Assembly (NCBI RefSeq): GCF_900698845.1
Contig: NZ_LR217692.1
Location: forward strand, 62,001-126,000
Direction: 5' to 3'
Length of the DNA stretch: 64,000 nucleotides
Source of the DNA: Buchnera aphidicola (Cinara cf. splendens/pseudotsugae 3390)
GTDB taxonomy: Bacteria > Pseudomonadota > Gammaproteobacteria > Enterobacterales > Enterobacteriaceae
The position numbers and the translations under genes are program-made. The notes below the pieces were generated by a model. That model was given only the letters and a program-made list of their open reading frames with translations. It did no database searches and had not been told where the DNA came from. Of this stretch, positions 9,903 through 19,321 are shown piece after piece; position 1 is the first letter of the stretch, and the number at the start of each line of letters is the position of its first letter.

Positions 9903-10964
9903 TCATTTACCACATTGAGCGCGAAAGCGTAAAACATGATCCATTAATGTAATAGCAAGCATAGCTTCTGCAATAGGAACAGCTCGTATACCTACACAAG
10001 GATCATGCCTGCCTTTTGTTATTATAGAAGTTTCTTCTCCTTGGATATTAACAGTTTTTCCAGGTATTCTAATGCTTGATGTTGGTTTGAATGCTGCTTG
10101 AATTATGATTTTATCTCCATTACTGATTCCCCCTAAAATCCCTCCTGAATGGTTACTAGTAAATCCATTTGATAAAATTTCGTCTCGATGCATATCTCCT
10201 GTTTGCTCAACTACTTGAATACCATCTCCTACTTCAACTGATTTAGCAGCATTTATACTCATAATAGCGTGAGCAATGTCAGCATCTAATCGATCAAAAA
10301 CAGGTTCTCCTAAACCAATAGGAACATTTTCGGCAATAATTATAATTTTAGCTCCAATAGAGTTTCCAGATTTTTTTAACTTCTTCATATACTGAGTTAG
10401 TTCATTTATTTTGTGAGAATTACTACAAAAAAAAGAATTATTTTCTACTTCTTTCCATGAATCAAAAGGGCAATGAATAGGTCCTAATTGAGATAAATAT
10501 CCTCGAATAATTATATTATATTTTAGTCTTAAATATTTTTTTGCAATTGCTCCTGCTGCTACACGAATGACTGTTTCTCGTGCAGATGATCGACCTCCCC
10601 CTCTATAATCTCTAATTCCATATTTTTTGTCATATGTAAAATCAGCGTGGTTAGGACGATATATATTCTTAATATCAGAATAATCTTGCGATCGAGTATC
10701 TGTATTTTTTATTGCTATTCCAATACTAGTTCCTGTTGTTTTTCCTTGAAAAATACCTGAAAAAATTTCAATTATATCATTTTCTCGACGTTGCGTAGTA
10801 AAAGGAGAAAAACCTGGTCTTCTTCTGTTCAGTTCGTGTTGTATATCACTATTTTTTAAAGAAAAACCTGGAGGAACGCCATCAACAATTCCAGCTAACA
10901 TTGGTCCGTGTGATTCTCCGCAAGTTGTAACTGTAAATAATTTTCCAATTGTGTTTCCAGCCAT
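9903..10964 (-). CDS. aroC: chorismate synthase
   Basis: Last shikimate-pathway enzyme, converting EPSP to chorismate with reduced FMN; feeds Phe and Trp synthesis for the aphid host. The 353 residues (E. coli 361) show the three family signatures: [18 protein letters not shown] near residue 17, the [19 protein letters not shown] block, and the C-terminal [19 protein letters not shown]. The start [10 protein letters not shown] matches E. coli exactly in position. It is divergent from smrB across 288 bases and works downstream of aroH at 27.4 kb. Confidence 0.97.
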   Translation of the reverse strand: MAGNTIGKLFTVTTCGESHGPMLAGIVDGVPPGFSLKNSDIQHELNRRRPGFSPFTTQRRENDIIEIFSGIFQGKTTGTSIGIAIKNTDTRSQDYSDIKNIYRPNHADFTYDKKYGIRDYRGGGRSSARETVIRVAAGAIAKKYLRLKYNIIIRGYLSQLGPIHCPFDSWKEVENNSFFCSNSHKINELTQYMKKLKKSGNSIGAKIIIIAENVPIGLGEPVFDRLDADIAHAIMSINAAKSVEVGDGIQVVEQTGDMHRDEILSNGFTSNHSGGILGGISNGDKIIIQAAFKPTSSIRIPGKTVNIQGEETSIITKGRHDPCVGIRAVPIAEAMLAITLMDHVLRFRAQCGK

Positions 10965-11252
10965 ATAAACCTCGTGTTTTATAAAAGAAAACGGATTATT
11001 TAATATATGTAATCATTTTATTGCAATATTTTATTTTTAAAATAAACATATAAATAATAATATTATGTATCATGCAAGACAGTTAAATGATTTTGTCAGG
11101 ATTAATAATTATTAGAAGAAATTAATGTATAAACTATCATTTTTAAAAACTATATATTTTGTTTAATTATTATTAAATGATATCATTATTTTGTATAATT
11201 ATATATGTCTCAGTGTCTATTAGTATAATTAAATATTATAGAAGGTATGATT

Positions 11253-11795
11253 ATGAAAAAAAATAATATAACTAATGTAAACGAAAAAGAAACTTTTTTA
11301 TATTATATGAAAGGTGTGAAAAAAATTATACAAGATAAAATCTATCACATAAATGTACAAGATAATAATAAATACAATTTATACATTAAAAATATTGTAA
11401 CACAAGATGCACATAGTTATTATTTTAGGCATGTAGTGGATGAAAATTCATGCTGTTCTGTATCTAATGATCCTGTTTGTTTTGTTCGAAATATCAGCTA
11501 TAATTTGGATCTTAAAAAATTGAAAAGAGGAGAATATCGACCTGAAATTACTTTGGATTTACATGGTATGAATTTGTATCAAGCAAAAAAAGAATTAGGA
11601 GTATTAATTGCAATTTGTCATCAAAAAAAATTTTTTTGTGCTAGCATACTTCACGGATATGGTAAAAAAATATTAAAAAAGAATATACCTTTTTGGTTAT
11701 CCAAACATCCTGATGTACTGGCTTTTCATCAAGCCCCTAGATTTTTTGGACATGATGCTGCTATTTTAATTTTTATCAAGAATGATTGTGAGTAG
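11253..11795 (+). CDS. smrB: SmrB endonuclease, rescue factor for collided ribosomes
   Basis: Smr-domain protein (formerly YfcN). In E. coli SmrB binds collided disomes and cuts the mRNA between them so that trans-translation can follow. The C-terminal Smr domain is intact: EITLDLHGM, CASILHGYGKKILK and HQAPRFFGHDAAILIFI. The N-terminal ~80 residues align loosely with the E. coli extension that contacts the ribosome. I choose the ATG at 11253 because AAGG lies seven bases upstream; the ATG at 11247 is only one base from it. Product is 180 residues (E. coli 183). It stands alone before the his promoter region. Confidence 0.92.
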   Translation: MKKNNITNVNEKETFLYYMKGVKKIIQDKIYHINVQDNNKYNLYIKNIVTQDAHSYYFRHVVDENSCCSVSNDPVCFVRNISYNLDLKKLKRGEYRPEITLDLHGMNLYQAKKELGVLIAICHQKKFFCASILHGYGKKILKKNIPFWLSKHPDVLAFHQAPRFFGHDAAILIFIKNDCE

Positions 11796-11856
11796 TAAAT
11801 ATGGAATTTATATTATGATTATTATATAATTATAAATATAGTAAAACTTATAAAAC

Positions 11857-11899
11857 TTTCATGTTGTATAATTTTTATATATATTTTATAAACATGAAA
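11857..11899 (+). terminator. stem-loop after smrB
   Basis: TTTCATGTT (11857-11865) pairs with AACATGAAA (11891-11899), and the stem can extend by TATAA/TTATA past one bulged G. It lies about 60 bases after smrB and ahead of both his promoter candidates, so a smrB terminator is likely. Confidence 0.45.
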
Positions 11900-11915
11900 T
11901 TATATATTATGTTTT

Positions 11916-11943
11916 TTGACGATTTTATTTTTATATAGATACT
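11916..11943 (+). promoter_or_regulatory. candidate upstream promoter of the his operon
   Basis: TTGACG at 11916-11921 is followed after 16 bases by GATACT, a 5/6 and 4/6 match to the sigma-70 consensus. It is the weaker of two candidates before hisG. Confidence 0.35.
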
Positions 11944-12015
11944 AAAACAATTATTTTTATATGATAAAATACTGTTATAAATAAATATAGTAGATTTTGT
12001 AAATTCGTTAAAAAA

Positions 12016-12045
12016 TTGACTTTTTATACAAAAAAAACATATAAG
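12016..12045 (+). promoter_or_regulatory. candidate main promoter of the his operon
   Basis: TTGACT at 12016-12021 and TATAAG at 12040-12045, each 5/6 of consensus, are separated by 18 bases. Transcription would start near 12052, leaving a leader of about 110 bases before hisG. Confidence 0.5.
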
Positions 12046-12163
12046 TGAAAGTAAATATTTTTAGTATTAATTATATTATACAAACCATTAATAAATATAT
12101 TTTTATATGAATAGATTTTTCTCTTTATTATACATAATGTTAATAATAAATAAGGTAATAAAA

Positions 12164-13063
12164 TTGAATAAAAATCGTGTACGTTTAGCTATACAAAAAT
12201 CTGGTAGATTAAGTTATGACTCGCACGAGTTGTTAAAAAGCTGTGGTGTAAAAATTAATCTACAAAAATCTAGTTTGTTTGCTTTTGCTGAAAATATGCC
12301 ACTTGATATTCTTCTAGTACGAGATGATGATATTCCGGGTTTAATTATGGATGGAGTAGTAGAATTAGGCATCATTGGTTCTAATGTTTTAAAAGAACAA
12401 TCTTTAACTAGATTACTAGTTAAAGAATCTGTTTCATATACTTTATTACATAAGTTAGATTTTGGTGTTTGTCGTCTTTCTGTATCAGTTCCATTAGAAA
12501 TGAAATATTCAGGAATATCCTGCTTACAGAATCTTCGTATTGCTACATCATATCCCAATTTATTAAAAAGGTATTTTGATAAACAAAATGTTTCTTTTAA
12601 GCCGTTTATTTTAAATGGTTCGGTGGAAGTAGCATATAATTCGGGATTAGCAGATGTAATATGTGATTTAGTATCCACTGGAGCTACTTTAGATGCAAAT
12701 GGATTAAGAGAAGTAGAAACTGTTTATCATTCTTGTGCTTGTTTAATTTCTCAAAAAATAAAATCTTTAGTTCCAGAAAAAAAAATATTTATCAAAAAGC
12801 TTTTAAATCGCATCAAAGGGGTAATTAAAGCAAGAGAATCTAAATACATAATGTTACATATTGAAAAAAATAAATTAAATGCAGTTACAAATTTATTACA
12901 AGGAGCGGAACGCCCTACTATTTTAGAGTTGTTTGGGAATAAAAATAAAGTAGCTTTGCACATGGTGAGCAGTGAAAATATTTTTTGGGAAACCATGGAA
13001 CAATTAAAGTTACTAGGAGCGAGTTCTATCTTAGTACTCCCTATAGAAAAAATGATGGAATGA
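12164..13063 (+). CDS. hisG: ATP phosphoribosyltransferase
   Basis: First enzyme of histidine synthesis, joining ATP and PRPP. From the TTG at 12164 the product is 299 residues, exactly the E. coli length, and [16 protein letters not shown] aligns with the E. coli N-terminus. TAAGG lies eight bases before this TTG. An in-frame ATG at 12107 would add 19 residues without a counterpart. Visible: [13 protein letters not shown], the PRPP loop region [18 protein letters not shown], and the C-terminal regulatory domain ending [13 protein letters not shown]. This is the long HisG form, so no HisZ is needed. It opens an eight-gene operon, with hisD 7 bases downstream. Confidence 0.96.
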   Translation: MNKNRVRLAIQKSGRLSYDSHELLKSCGVKINLQKSSLFAFAENMPLDILLVRDDDIPGLIMDGVVELGIIGSNVLKEQSLTRLLVKESVSYTLLHKLDFGVCRLSVSVPLEMKYSGISCLQNLRIATSYPNLLKRYFDKQNVSFKPFILNGSVEVAYNSGLADVICDLVSTGATLDANGLREVETVYHSCACLISQKIKSLVPEKKIFIKKLLNRIKGVIKARESKYIMLHIEKNKLNAVTNLLQGAERPTILELFGNKNKVALHMVSSENIFWETMEQLKLLGASSILVLPIEKMME

Positions 13064-13070
13064 AATAATT

Positions 13071-14402
13071 ATGTTAAATATGAGTAAAAATATTTTTTAT
13101 TGGGATAATTTATCTGAAAAAGACAAATTTTCCTTGTTATTAAGACCTAAGTTGCAAGTTAACAACAGTTTAAAATCTTCTGTTTCAAAGATTCTTAAAA
13201 ATGTAAAAAAAAACGGTGATACTGCTTTACATACTTATAATTTACAGTTTGATAAAATTGAATTAGATTTTTTTTATGTTAAGGAAAAACGAATAAATGC
13301 TGCTTCTTCTTTAGTTTCTGAATCATTTAAGAAAGCTGTATTAATAGCAAAAAAAAACATTAGAATGTTTCATGCTAAACAAATTTTTGCTGATTTAGAT
13401 GTATGTACGTATCCAGGAGTTCGATGCCAACATATTAGTAGACCAATAAATTCAGTAGGTTTGTATGTTCCAAAAGGTCTTTACCCATTAGTTTCTACTG
13501 TTTTGATGTTAGCAATACCTGCTAAGTTAGCAGGATGTCCAAATATAGTTTTATGCTCTCCTCCTCCTGTCAGTAATGAAATATTATATATTGCAAAGAT
13601 ATGTGGAATAAAACGAGTAATTCAATTAGGTGGAGCGCATGCAATTGCAGCTTTGGCTTTTGGGACTAATAGTATACAAAAAGTTGATAAAATTTTTGGA
13701 CCAGGCAATATTTTTGTAACAGAAGCTAAATTACAAGTTAGTCAATCAATAGATCCTTGTGTTTCGATTGATATGCTAGCAGGTCCTTCTGAAATGTTAA
13801 TTATTGCTGATAAGTATTCTAATCCTGAATTTATTGCTTCTGATTTATTAGCTCAATTAGAACATGATAATAATTCTCAGGTAATATTAGTCAGTACTAG
13901 CGAGAATTTAGCTAACTGTGTAGTTTCAGAAATTAAACAACAAATACCTTTTTTAGTAAAAAAGAATATTATTTTACATTCGTGGAAAAATAGTAAAATT
14001 ATTGTAACTAAATCTATATTAAAATGTTTTGAAATATCAAATTTATATTCTCCTGAACATTTAATATTACATATTAAAAATTCTAGAAATTTTCTGTCGC
14101 ATATAAAAAACGCTGGATCAGTTTTTTTAGGTTCATGGACACCCGGTGCTGCAGGTGATTACATTACTGGAGCTAATCATGTTTTGCCTACATATGGGTG
14201 TTCTAGTACATATTCTTCTTTATGTGTTTCTGATTTTAAAAAAATAATTACAATTCAATCTATGACAAGGAAATCTTTGCAAAAATTATCTAAAAGTATT
14301 ATGGTTTTATCTAAAACGGAAGGTATGGATGCTCATAGTAAATCAGTAAGCACTAGAATTAATTATTTAGATGCCATTAATATAAAAAATGAGTCGATAT
14401 AG
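13071..14402 (+). CDS. hisD: histidinol dehydrogenase
   Basis: Zinc enzyme catalysing the last two oxidations, histidinol to histidine. The 443 residues compare with 434 in E. coli. The catalytic pair Glu-His is in LYSPEHLIL; zinc ligands are seen as Gln and His in LLAQLEHDN, Asp in GAAGDY and His in MDAHSKS. The KIFGPGNIFVTEAK signature is intact. It starts 7 bases after hisG and overlaps hisC by 14 bases, typical of a translationally coupled operon. A second ATG at 13080 is possible, but the first has the better-placed GGA. Confidence 0.96.
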   Translation: MLNMSKNIFYWDNLSEKDKFSLLLRPKLQVNNSLKSSVSKILKNVKKNGDTALHTYNLQFDKIELDFFYVKEKRINAASSLVSESFKKAVLIAKKNIRMFHAKQIFADLDVCTYPGVRCQHISRPINSVGLYVPKGLYPLVSTVLMLAIPAKLAGCPNIVLCSPPPVSNEILYIAKICGIKRVIQLGGAHAIAALAFGTNSIQKVDKIFGPGNIFVTEAKLQVSQSIDPCVSIDMLAGPSEMLIIADKYSNPEFIASDLLAQLEHDNNSQVILVSTSENLANCVVSEIKQQIPFLVKKNIILHSWKNSKIIVTKSILKCFEISNLYSPEHLILHIKNSRNFLSHIKNAGSVFLGSWTPGAAGDYITGANHVLPTYGCSSTYSSLCVSDFKKIITIQSMTRKSLQKLSKSIMVLSKTEGMDAHSKSVSTRINYLDAINIKNESI

Positions 14403-15468
14403 TATGAAACGTCTAACTCCGCATCACATACATGCTTTACACCCATATCAATCTGCACGTCGAATTGGTTTAACTGGTCGTATTTACTTAAACGCTAATG
14501 AATCCCCCTGGAATAATATTGTTAAATACAAGCATACTGATTTAAATCGATATCCAGAATTTCAATCATCTGTGTTATTAAAAAAATATGCTCAGTATTC
14601 TGATACATCTATTAATAATATATTAATTACTAGAGGAGCAGATGAAGGAATAGAGTTACTAGTTCGTGCTTTTTGTGTTCCAAAAAGTGATAAAATTATG
14701 TTTTTTCCCCCAACATATGATATGTATGCAGTGATAGCGAATATGTATAATATCAAAAAAAAAAAAATTCCAATATTATCAAGTTTTCAATTAGATTTGA
14801 TAAATATAAAAAAATATATTAATGATGTTAAATTAATTTATATTTGTAATCCAAATAATCCTACTGGAAATTTTTTTTTAAAAAATGACATTATTAGTAT
14901 TCTTACTATTATTCCATTAACAACTTTATTAATAATTGATGAAGCGTATGTTGATTTTTCTATTGAAAATAGTTTTATTTCAAAGATACACAAGTATGCT
15001 AACTTAGTTATTTTAAGGACGTTATCTAAAGCTTTCGGTCTATCAGCTTTGAGATGTGGTTTTGTTTTGTCTAATCCTAATATTATTAATATTCTTAAAA
15101 AAGTATCAGCTCCTTATCCTATTGCTACTCCTATTTCAGATCTTGCTGTACAATCTCTAAAATTGGAGAATATTAAACAGGTTCAAGAAAACATTTTACA
15201 GGTTGCACTTAATAAAGATTTTCTAGTCAAAAAGTTACAGTCTTTTTCATGTGTAGATTATGTATTTCCCAGTAAAACTAATTTTATTCTTGTTAGATTT
15301 TTTGATTCTGATGTTGTTTTTCAATATTTTTTATTACATGGAATTGTAGTTCGTGATCAATCATATAAAATAGGTTTAAATAATTGTTTAAGAATATCTA
15401 TTGGAACTATTAAAGAATGTCAAGAAGTAATTCAAGTTTTATGTATGTTTGAAGGAAAAAAACTATAA
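14389..15468 (+). CDS. hisC: histidinol-phosphate aminotransferase
   Basis: PLP enzyme converting imidazole acetol phosphate to histidinol phosphate. The 359 residues match E. coli HisC (356). PLP contacts are visible: RGADEGIELL, CNPNNPTGN, DEAYVDF and the Schiff-base lysine in RTLSKAFGLSALRCGF. The 14-base overlap with hisD and the distance to the conserved HPYQSARR block favour the ATG at 14389. A run of 13 A at 14755-14767 lies in the coding sequence and encodes lysines in frame; it is a likely site of polymerase slippage. Confidence 0.96.
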   Translation: MSRYSMKRLTPHHIHALHPYQSARRIGLTGRIYLNANESPWNNIVKYKHTDLNRYPEFQSSVLLKKYAQYSDTSINNILITRGADEGIELLVRAFCVPKSDKIMFFPPTYDMYAVIANMYNIKKKKIPILSSFQLDLINIKKYINDVKLIYICNPNNPTGNFFLKNDIISILTIIPLTTLLIIDEAYVDFSIENSFISKIHKYANLVILRTLSKAFGLSALRCGFVLSNPNIINILKKVSAPYPIATPISDLAVQSLKLENIKQVQENILQVALNKDFLVKKLQSFSCVDYVFPSKTNFILVRFFDSDVVFQYFLLHGIVVRDQSYKIGLNNCLRISIGTIKECQEVIQVLCMFEGKKL

Positions 15469-15469
15469 G

Positions 15470-16537
15470 ATGAAAAAAAAATTTTTATTTATTGATCGTG
15501 ATGGTACTTTAATTCATGAACCTAAAAAAACATTACAAATTGATAGTTTTAGTAAATTTGTTTTAGAAAAAGATGTGATTATTTCTTTATTACAGTTAAT
15601 AAAACTTGGTTATAAATTAGTTTTAATTACTAATCAAGATGGTTTAGGTAGTGTTTCTTTTCCTTTAAATAAATTTAGTAAAATACATAATTTAATGTTA
15701 AGTATTTTTTCTTCACAAAAAATTTTTTTTGACAGTATTTTGATTTGTCCGCATTTTTTTCGAGATAAATGTAATTGTCGTAAACCAAATACTGCTTTAG
15801 TAAAACATTGGATTAATGATAATAAATTTGATAAAAAAAATAGTTATGTTATTGGAGATAGAGATACTGATATTCAATTAGCTAATAATATGGGTATAAA
15901 GAGTTTTTTGTATAGTGCTAATTTTTTTTCATGGCAAAATATAGTTGCTTGTTTACAGCGTCCTAATCGTTTTTCAGAGATTTCACGAAATACTCTTGAA
16001 ACAAAAATATTTATAAAAATTAGTCTGGATACTCCTATTGACAACTATATAAATACTGGTATTCACTTTTTAAATCATATGTTAGACCAATTTAGAATTC
16101 ATAGTGGTATTTATATGTATATTGATGTTATTGGAGATTTGTGGATTGATGATCATCATACAATTGAAGATATTGGAATTACATTGGGATCTGCTTTAAG
16201 ACATGCCTTAGGAAATAAAGTTGGTATTTCTAGGTATGGATTTACATTACCTATGGATGAAAGTATTTGTTCATGTGCTATTGATATATCTGGTCGTTCT
16301 TTTTTGGAATTTTATGCTGTTTTTAACAATAAATATATTGGTGATTTAAGCGCTTGTATGATAGAACATTTTTTTTATTCAATTAGTCAATCTATGAAAA
16401 TTACTATTCATTTGCATGCTTGCGGTAAAAATGATCATCATTGTGCTGAAAGTTTATTTAAAGCGTTTGGTAGAACTTTAAAACAAGCTATTTACTTGGA
16501 CGGTTTTAGTTTACCTACTTCAAAAGGTGTTTTATAA
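15470..16537 (+). CDS. hisB: bifunctional histidinol-phosphatase / imidazoleglycerol-phosphate dehydratase
   Basis: Fusion of two enzymes of the pathway. The N-terminal HAD phosphatase (about residues 1-165) shows FIDRDGTL, the ITNQDG block and the zinc loop CPHFFRDKCNCRKP. The C-terminal dehydratase shows NHMLDQF, DDHHTIEDIG and NDHHCAESLFKAFGR, with its metal-binding His/Glu set. The ATG at 15470, one base after the hisC stop, gives 355 residues, identical to E. coli; a farther upstream ATG inside hisC adds residues without homology. It overlaps hisH by one base (TAATG). Confidence 0.97.
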   Translation: MKKKFLFIDRDGTLIHEPKKTLQIDSFSKFVLEKDVIISLLQLIKLGYKLVLITNQDGLGSVSFPLNKFSKIHNLMLSIFSSQKIFFDSILICPHFFRDKCNCRKPNTALVKHWINDNKFDKKNSYVIGDRDTDIQLANNMGIKSFLYSANFFSWQNIVACLQRPNRFSEISRNTLETKIFIKISLDTPIDNYINTGIHFLNHMLDQFRIHSGIYMYIDVIGDLWIDDHHTIEDIGITLGSALRHALGNKVGISRYGFTLPMDESICSCAIDISGRSFLEFYAVFNNKYIGDLSACMIEHFFYSISQSMKITIHLHACGKNDHHCAESLFKAFGRTLKQAIYLDGFSLPTSKGVL

Positions 16538-17127
16538 TGTCAATTGTAATTATTAATACCGGTTATTCTAATATACACTCTATTAGGAGTGCTATACGTA
16601 GGGTAGGATATACATCAAGTGTTACTGATTCAATTCATGATATTAAAGTAGCTGATAAAATATTTTTACCGGGTATAGGTACTGCTGTTTCTGCAATGAA
16701 AATGTTAATACAAAATAATTTGTTATCTTTTATAAAAAAGACAAATCAACCAATTTTAGGAATTTGTTTAGGTATGCAGTTATTAGGGAAATATAGTTAT
16801 GAAGGTAAAAAATGTATTTTATTAAATAAAATATCTAATTCAATAAAGAAACTACCGAATAAAAACTGTTCTGTTCCACATATTGGTTGGAATACTGTAT
16901 GTTATACAGATTCTCATATTTTGTTTCAAAACATAGATGATAATACTCGATTTTATTTTTTACATAGTTATTATATGGATATTAATCCACATACTATTTC
17001 TATATCAACACACGGTCTTCAGTTTTGTTCTTCAGTTGCAGTACAAAATTTTTTTGGAGTACAATTTCATCCAGAAAAATCAGGATATGCTGGAGAACAA
17101 TTAATTAAAAATTTTTTAGAGATATAA
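16537..17127 (+). CDS. hisH: imidazole glycerol phosphate synthase, glutaminase subunit
   Basis: Class I glutamine amidotransferase that supplies ammonia to HisF. The triad is visible: Cys in GICLGMQLLG, His and Glu in VQFHPEKSG. The 196 residues equal the E. coli length. Its start shares a base with the hisB stop, and hisA follows after 5 bases. Partner hisF lies two genes downstream. Confidence 0.97.
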   Translation: MSIVIINTGYSNIHSIRSAIRRVGYTSSVTDSIHDIKVADKIFLPGIGTAVSAMKMLIQNNLLSFIKKTNQPILGICLGMQLLGKYSYEGKKCILLNKISNSIKKLPNKNCSVPHIGWNTVCYTDSHILFQNIDDNTRFYFLHSYYMDINPHTISISTHGLQFCSSVAVQNFFGVQFHPEKSGYAGEQLIKNFLEI

Positions 17128-17132
17128 CGAAT

Positions 17133-17873
17133 ATGATTATTCCATCTTTAGATTTTATTAATGGTAGAATTGTACGACTATATCAAGGTAATTATAGTAA
17201 TAAAACTTTATATGATATTGATGTTTTTAAACATATAGATCAATACATTAATGAAGGTTTAACATATATACATTTAGTAGATTTAGATGGATGTAATAAT
17301 CCTGAAGATCGTCAAAAAAATATTTTAAAAATTATTTCTCATTATCGTAATAAAATTACTTTTCAAGTGGGTGGGGGAATTCGTTCTATACATGATATAG
17401 AAAATTTATTACGTGTGGGGGTTTCAAAGATTGTAATAGGAACTATTGCTATTAATCAACCTGATCAATTTAAACAATGGCTACTTAAGTATGGCAGTGA
17501 CAGATTTGTATTGGCTACAGATATATATGTAACAGATAATAATGATTATAAACTGGCTATTCATGGCTGGAAAACTATTACTGATATAAACTTAGAAAAT
17601 ATACTTTATAAATTTATTCCTTATGGATTAAAGAATATTTTATGTACAGATATATCAAGAGATGGAACGTTTTTAGGTCCTAATATAATTTTATATAAAA
17701 ATTTAAAGAAAAAATTTCCAAATATAATATTACAAGCTTCGGGAGGAATTAATTCTCTTTCAGATATATATCTTTTAAAAAAATGTAATATAGACCATGT
17801 TATTATTGGACGAGCTTTATTAGAAAAAAATTTTACTTTTTCGGAGGCTCAGCAATGTTGGCAAAAAGAATAA
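17133..17873 (+). CDS. hisA: ProFAR isomerase (phosphoribosyl-formimino AICAR-P isomerase)
   Basis: TIM-barrel isomerase of histidine synthesis. The 246 residues match E. coli (245). The two catalytic aspartates are in PSLDF near the N-terminus and LATDIY in the middle; phosphate loops QVGGGIRS and ASGGINS are intact. It overlaps hisF by 19 bases. Confidence 0.96.
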   Translation: MIIPSLDFINGRIVRLYQGNYSNKTLYDIDVFKHIDQYINEGLTYIHLVDLDGCNNPEDRQKNILKIISHYRNKITFQVGGGIRSIHDIENLLRVGVSKIVIGTIAINQPDQFKQWLLKYGSDRFVLATDIYVTDNNDYKLAIHGWKTITDINLENILYKFIPYGLKNILCTDISRDGTFLGPNIILYKNLKKKFPNIILQASGGINSLSDIYLLKKCNIDHVIIGRALLEKNFTFSEAQQCWQKE

Positions 17874-18631
17874 TAGCATGTTTGGATGTTAACAATGGAA
17901 TGGTAGTAAAAGGTATTAAATTTAATAATCATGTAATTGTTGGTAATATACTTGAACTAGCAAAATATTATTCACAGGAAGGAATTGATGAATTGGTTTT
18001 TTACGATATATCAGCTTCTCCTAGAAAAAAATTGCTAGATATTCAGTGGATTGCTCGTATTGCAGATATTATTAATATTCCTTTTTCAGTAGCCGGTGGA
18101 ATTTCTTCTGTAGAAGATGCAAGATTAATTTTATCCTTAGGAGCAGATAAAATATCCATTAATTCTCCAGCTTTACATAATCCTTCATTAATTAGCCAGT
18201 TAGCAGATCGTTTTGGAGTACAGTGTATTGTAGTTGGAATTGATTCGTGGTACGATAAAAATAGTAAAAAATATCATGTTTTTCAATACACCGGTCAACA
18301 AAGTAAATCTTGTTCTACATTGTGGAATACCATTGATTGGGTTCAGAAAGTACAAAAATTAGGTGCAGGTGAAATTGTTTTGAATACCATGAATACAGAT
18401 GGTATGAAAAATGGATATGATATTATACAGTTGCAGAGAATTCGAGACATTTGCTCAATACCACTGATAGCGTCTGGTGGAGCCGGTAATATGTATGATT
18501 TTTTAAATGTATTTAATTATGCGCATGTTGATGGAGCTTTAGCTGCTTCTATATTTCACGACAAAACAGTTTCCATTATAGATTTAAAAAATTTTTTATC
18601 TGATAAAGGGGTGATAATCAGAAAATGTTAA
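17855..18631 (+). CDS. hisF: imidazole glycerol phosphate synthase, cyclase subunit
   Basis: TIM-barrel synthase that uses ammonia from HisH to make IGP and AICAR. The 258 residues equal the E. coli length. Catalytic aspartates are in IACLDVNNG and GIDSW; phosphate sites AGGISS and ASGGAGN are present. It is coupled on both sides: 19 bases of overlap with hisA and 7 with hisI. Confidence 0.97.
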   Translation: MLAKRIIACLDVNNGMVVKGIKFNNHVIVGNILELAKYYSQEGIDELVFYDISASPRKKLLDIQWIARIADIINIPFSVAGGISSVEDARLILSLGADKISINSPALHNPSLISQLADRFGVQCIVVGIDSWYDKNSKKYHVFQYTGQQSKSCSTLWNTIDWVQKVQKLGAGEIVLNTMNTDGMKNGYDIIQLQRIRDICSIPLIASGGAGNMYDFLNVFNYAHVDGALAASIFHDKTVSIIDLKNFLSDKGVIIRKC

Positions 18632-19239
18632 CCTATGATGATATAAAAAACTTAAATTGGAAGAAGTTTAAAAATATGATACCTGCAATTGCTCAACATT
18701 ATGTTTCAGGAGAAATATTAATGTTTGGATATATGAATCAATCTGCATGTATACATACTTTTAAAAATAAGCTATTTACTCTGTACTCTCGAAAAAAAAA
18801 ACGTTTGTGGGTTAAAGGAGAAACTTCTAAAAATTTTTTATATGTAAAAAAAATAACAACAGATTGTGATCGTGATGTTATTTTAGTACAGGTTAAACCT
18901 GCGGGAAATGCTTGTCATCTAAATAGATTTAGTTGTTTTGAATCTTCACAACCAATATATTCTTTTCTTTTACAATTAGAAAATGTTATTAAATTAAGAA
19001 AAAAAAACGTTACTCATAAATCTTATGTGAACAATTTATTTTCTTCTGGTAAGAATAGAATTGCTCAGAAAGTTGGCGAAGAATCAATTGAAGTAATTAT
19101 AGCTTTTTTAGAAAAAAATTCTGTTAATGTTATTAATGAATCATCTGATTTATTGTTTCATTTATTAATTTTGTTACAATATATAGATATAGATTTTCAA
19201 TTAATTATAAAAAATTTAAAGTGTAGGGTTAACAAATAA
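18625..19239 (+). CDS. hisI: bifunctional phosphoribosyl-AMP cyclohydrolase / phosphoribosyl-ATP pyrophosphatase
   Basis: Catalyses steps 2 and 3 of histidine synthesis. The N-terminal cyclohydrolase shows RLWVKGETS and the metal site TDCDRD with the following cysteine-rich [12 protein letters not shown]; the C-terminal pyrophosphatase shows [12 protein letters not shown] and [13 protein letters not shown]. The 204 residues match E. coli HisIE (203). It closes the operon; a 14-bp stem-loop follows. Confidence 0.96.
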   Translation: MLTYDDIKNLNWKKFKNMIPAIAQHYVSGEILMFGYMNQSACIHTFKNKLFTLYSRKKKRLWVKGETSKNFLYVKKITTDCDRDVILVQVKPAGNACHLNRFSCFESSQPIYSFLLQLENVIKLRKKNVTHKSYVNNLFSSGKNRIAQKVGEESIEVIIAFLEKNSVNVINESSDLLFHLLILLQYIDIDFQLIIKNLKCRVNK

Positions 19240-19267
19240 TATTTAATATTTTTAAGTAATATTAATT

Positions 19268-19303
19268 ATTTATAAAAAATTATGCATACAATTTTTTATA
19301 AAT
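19268..19303. terminator. 14-bp stem-loop between hisI and gnd
   Basis: 19268-19281 pairs perfectly with 19290-19303 around the eight-base loop ATGCATAC. It begins 29 bases after the his operon and ends 18 bases before the gnd ATG. It probably ends or attenuates his transcripts; the T-run is part of the stem itself, so strength is uncertain. Confidence 0.5.
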
Positions 19304-19321
19304 TTACTCTTGAGGATATAT

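Larger units (their letters stand above)
11796..12163. other. smrB-hisG intergenic region with terminator and promoters
   Basis: About 370 bases between smrB and the his operon. It holds a hairpin near 11857-11899 and two sigma-70-like promoters, listed separately. I looked for a his leader peptide and attenuator: there is no run of histidine codons, so the E. coli type of control is not visible. Confidence 0.55.

Noticed and set aside
12107-12163. Earlier ATG start for hisG
   Set aside because: It adds 19 residues without homology, while the TTG at 12164 has a good ribosome site and gives the E. coli length.
12046-12163. His leader peptide and attenuator
   Set aside because: No run of histidine codons and no alternating stems were found.
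12214-12678. 154-codon antisense frame inside hisG
   Set aside because: Shadow of hisG; composition is typical of antisense translation and no start signal is present.
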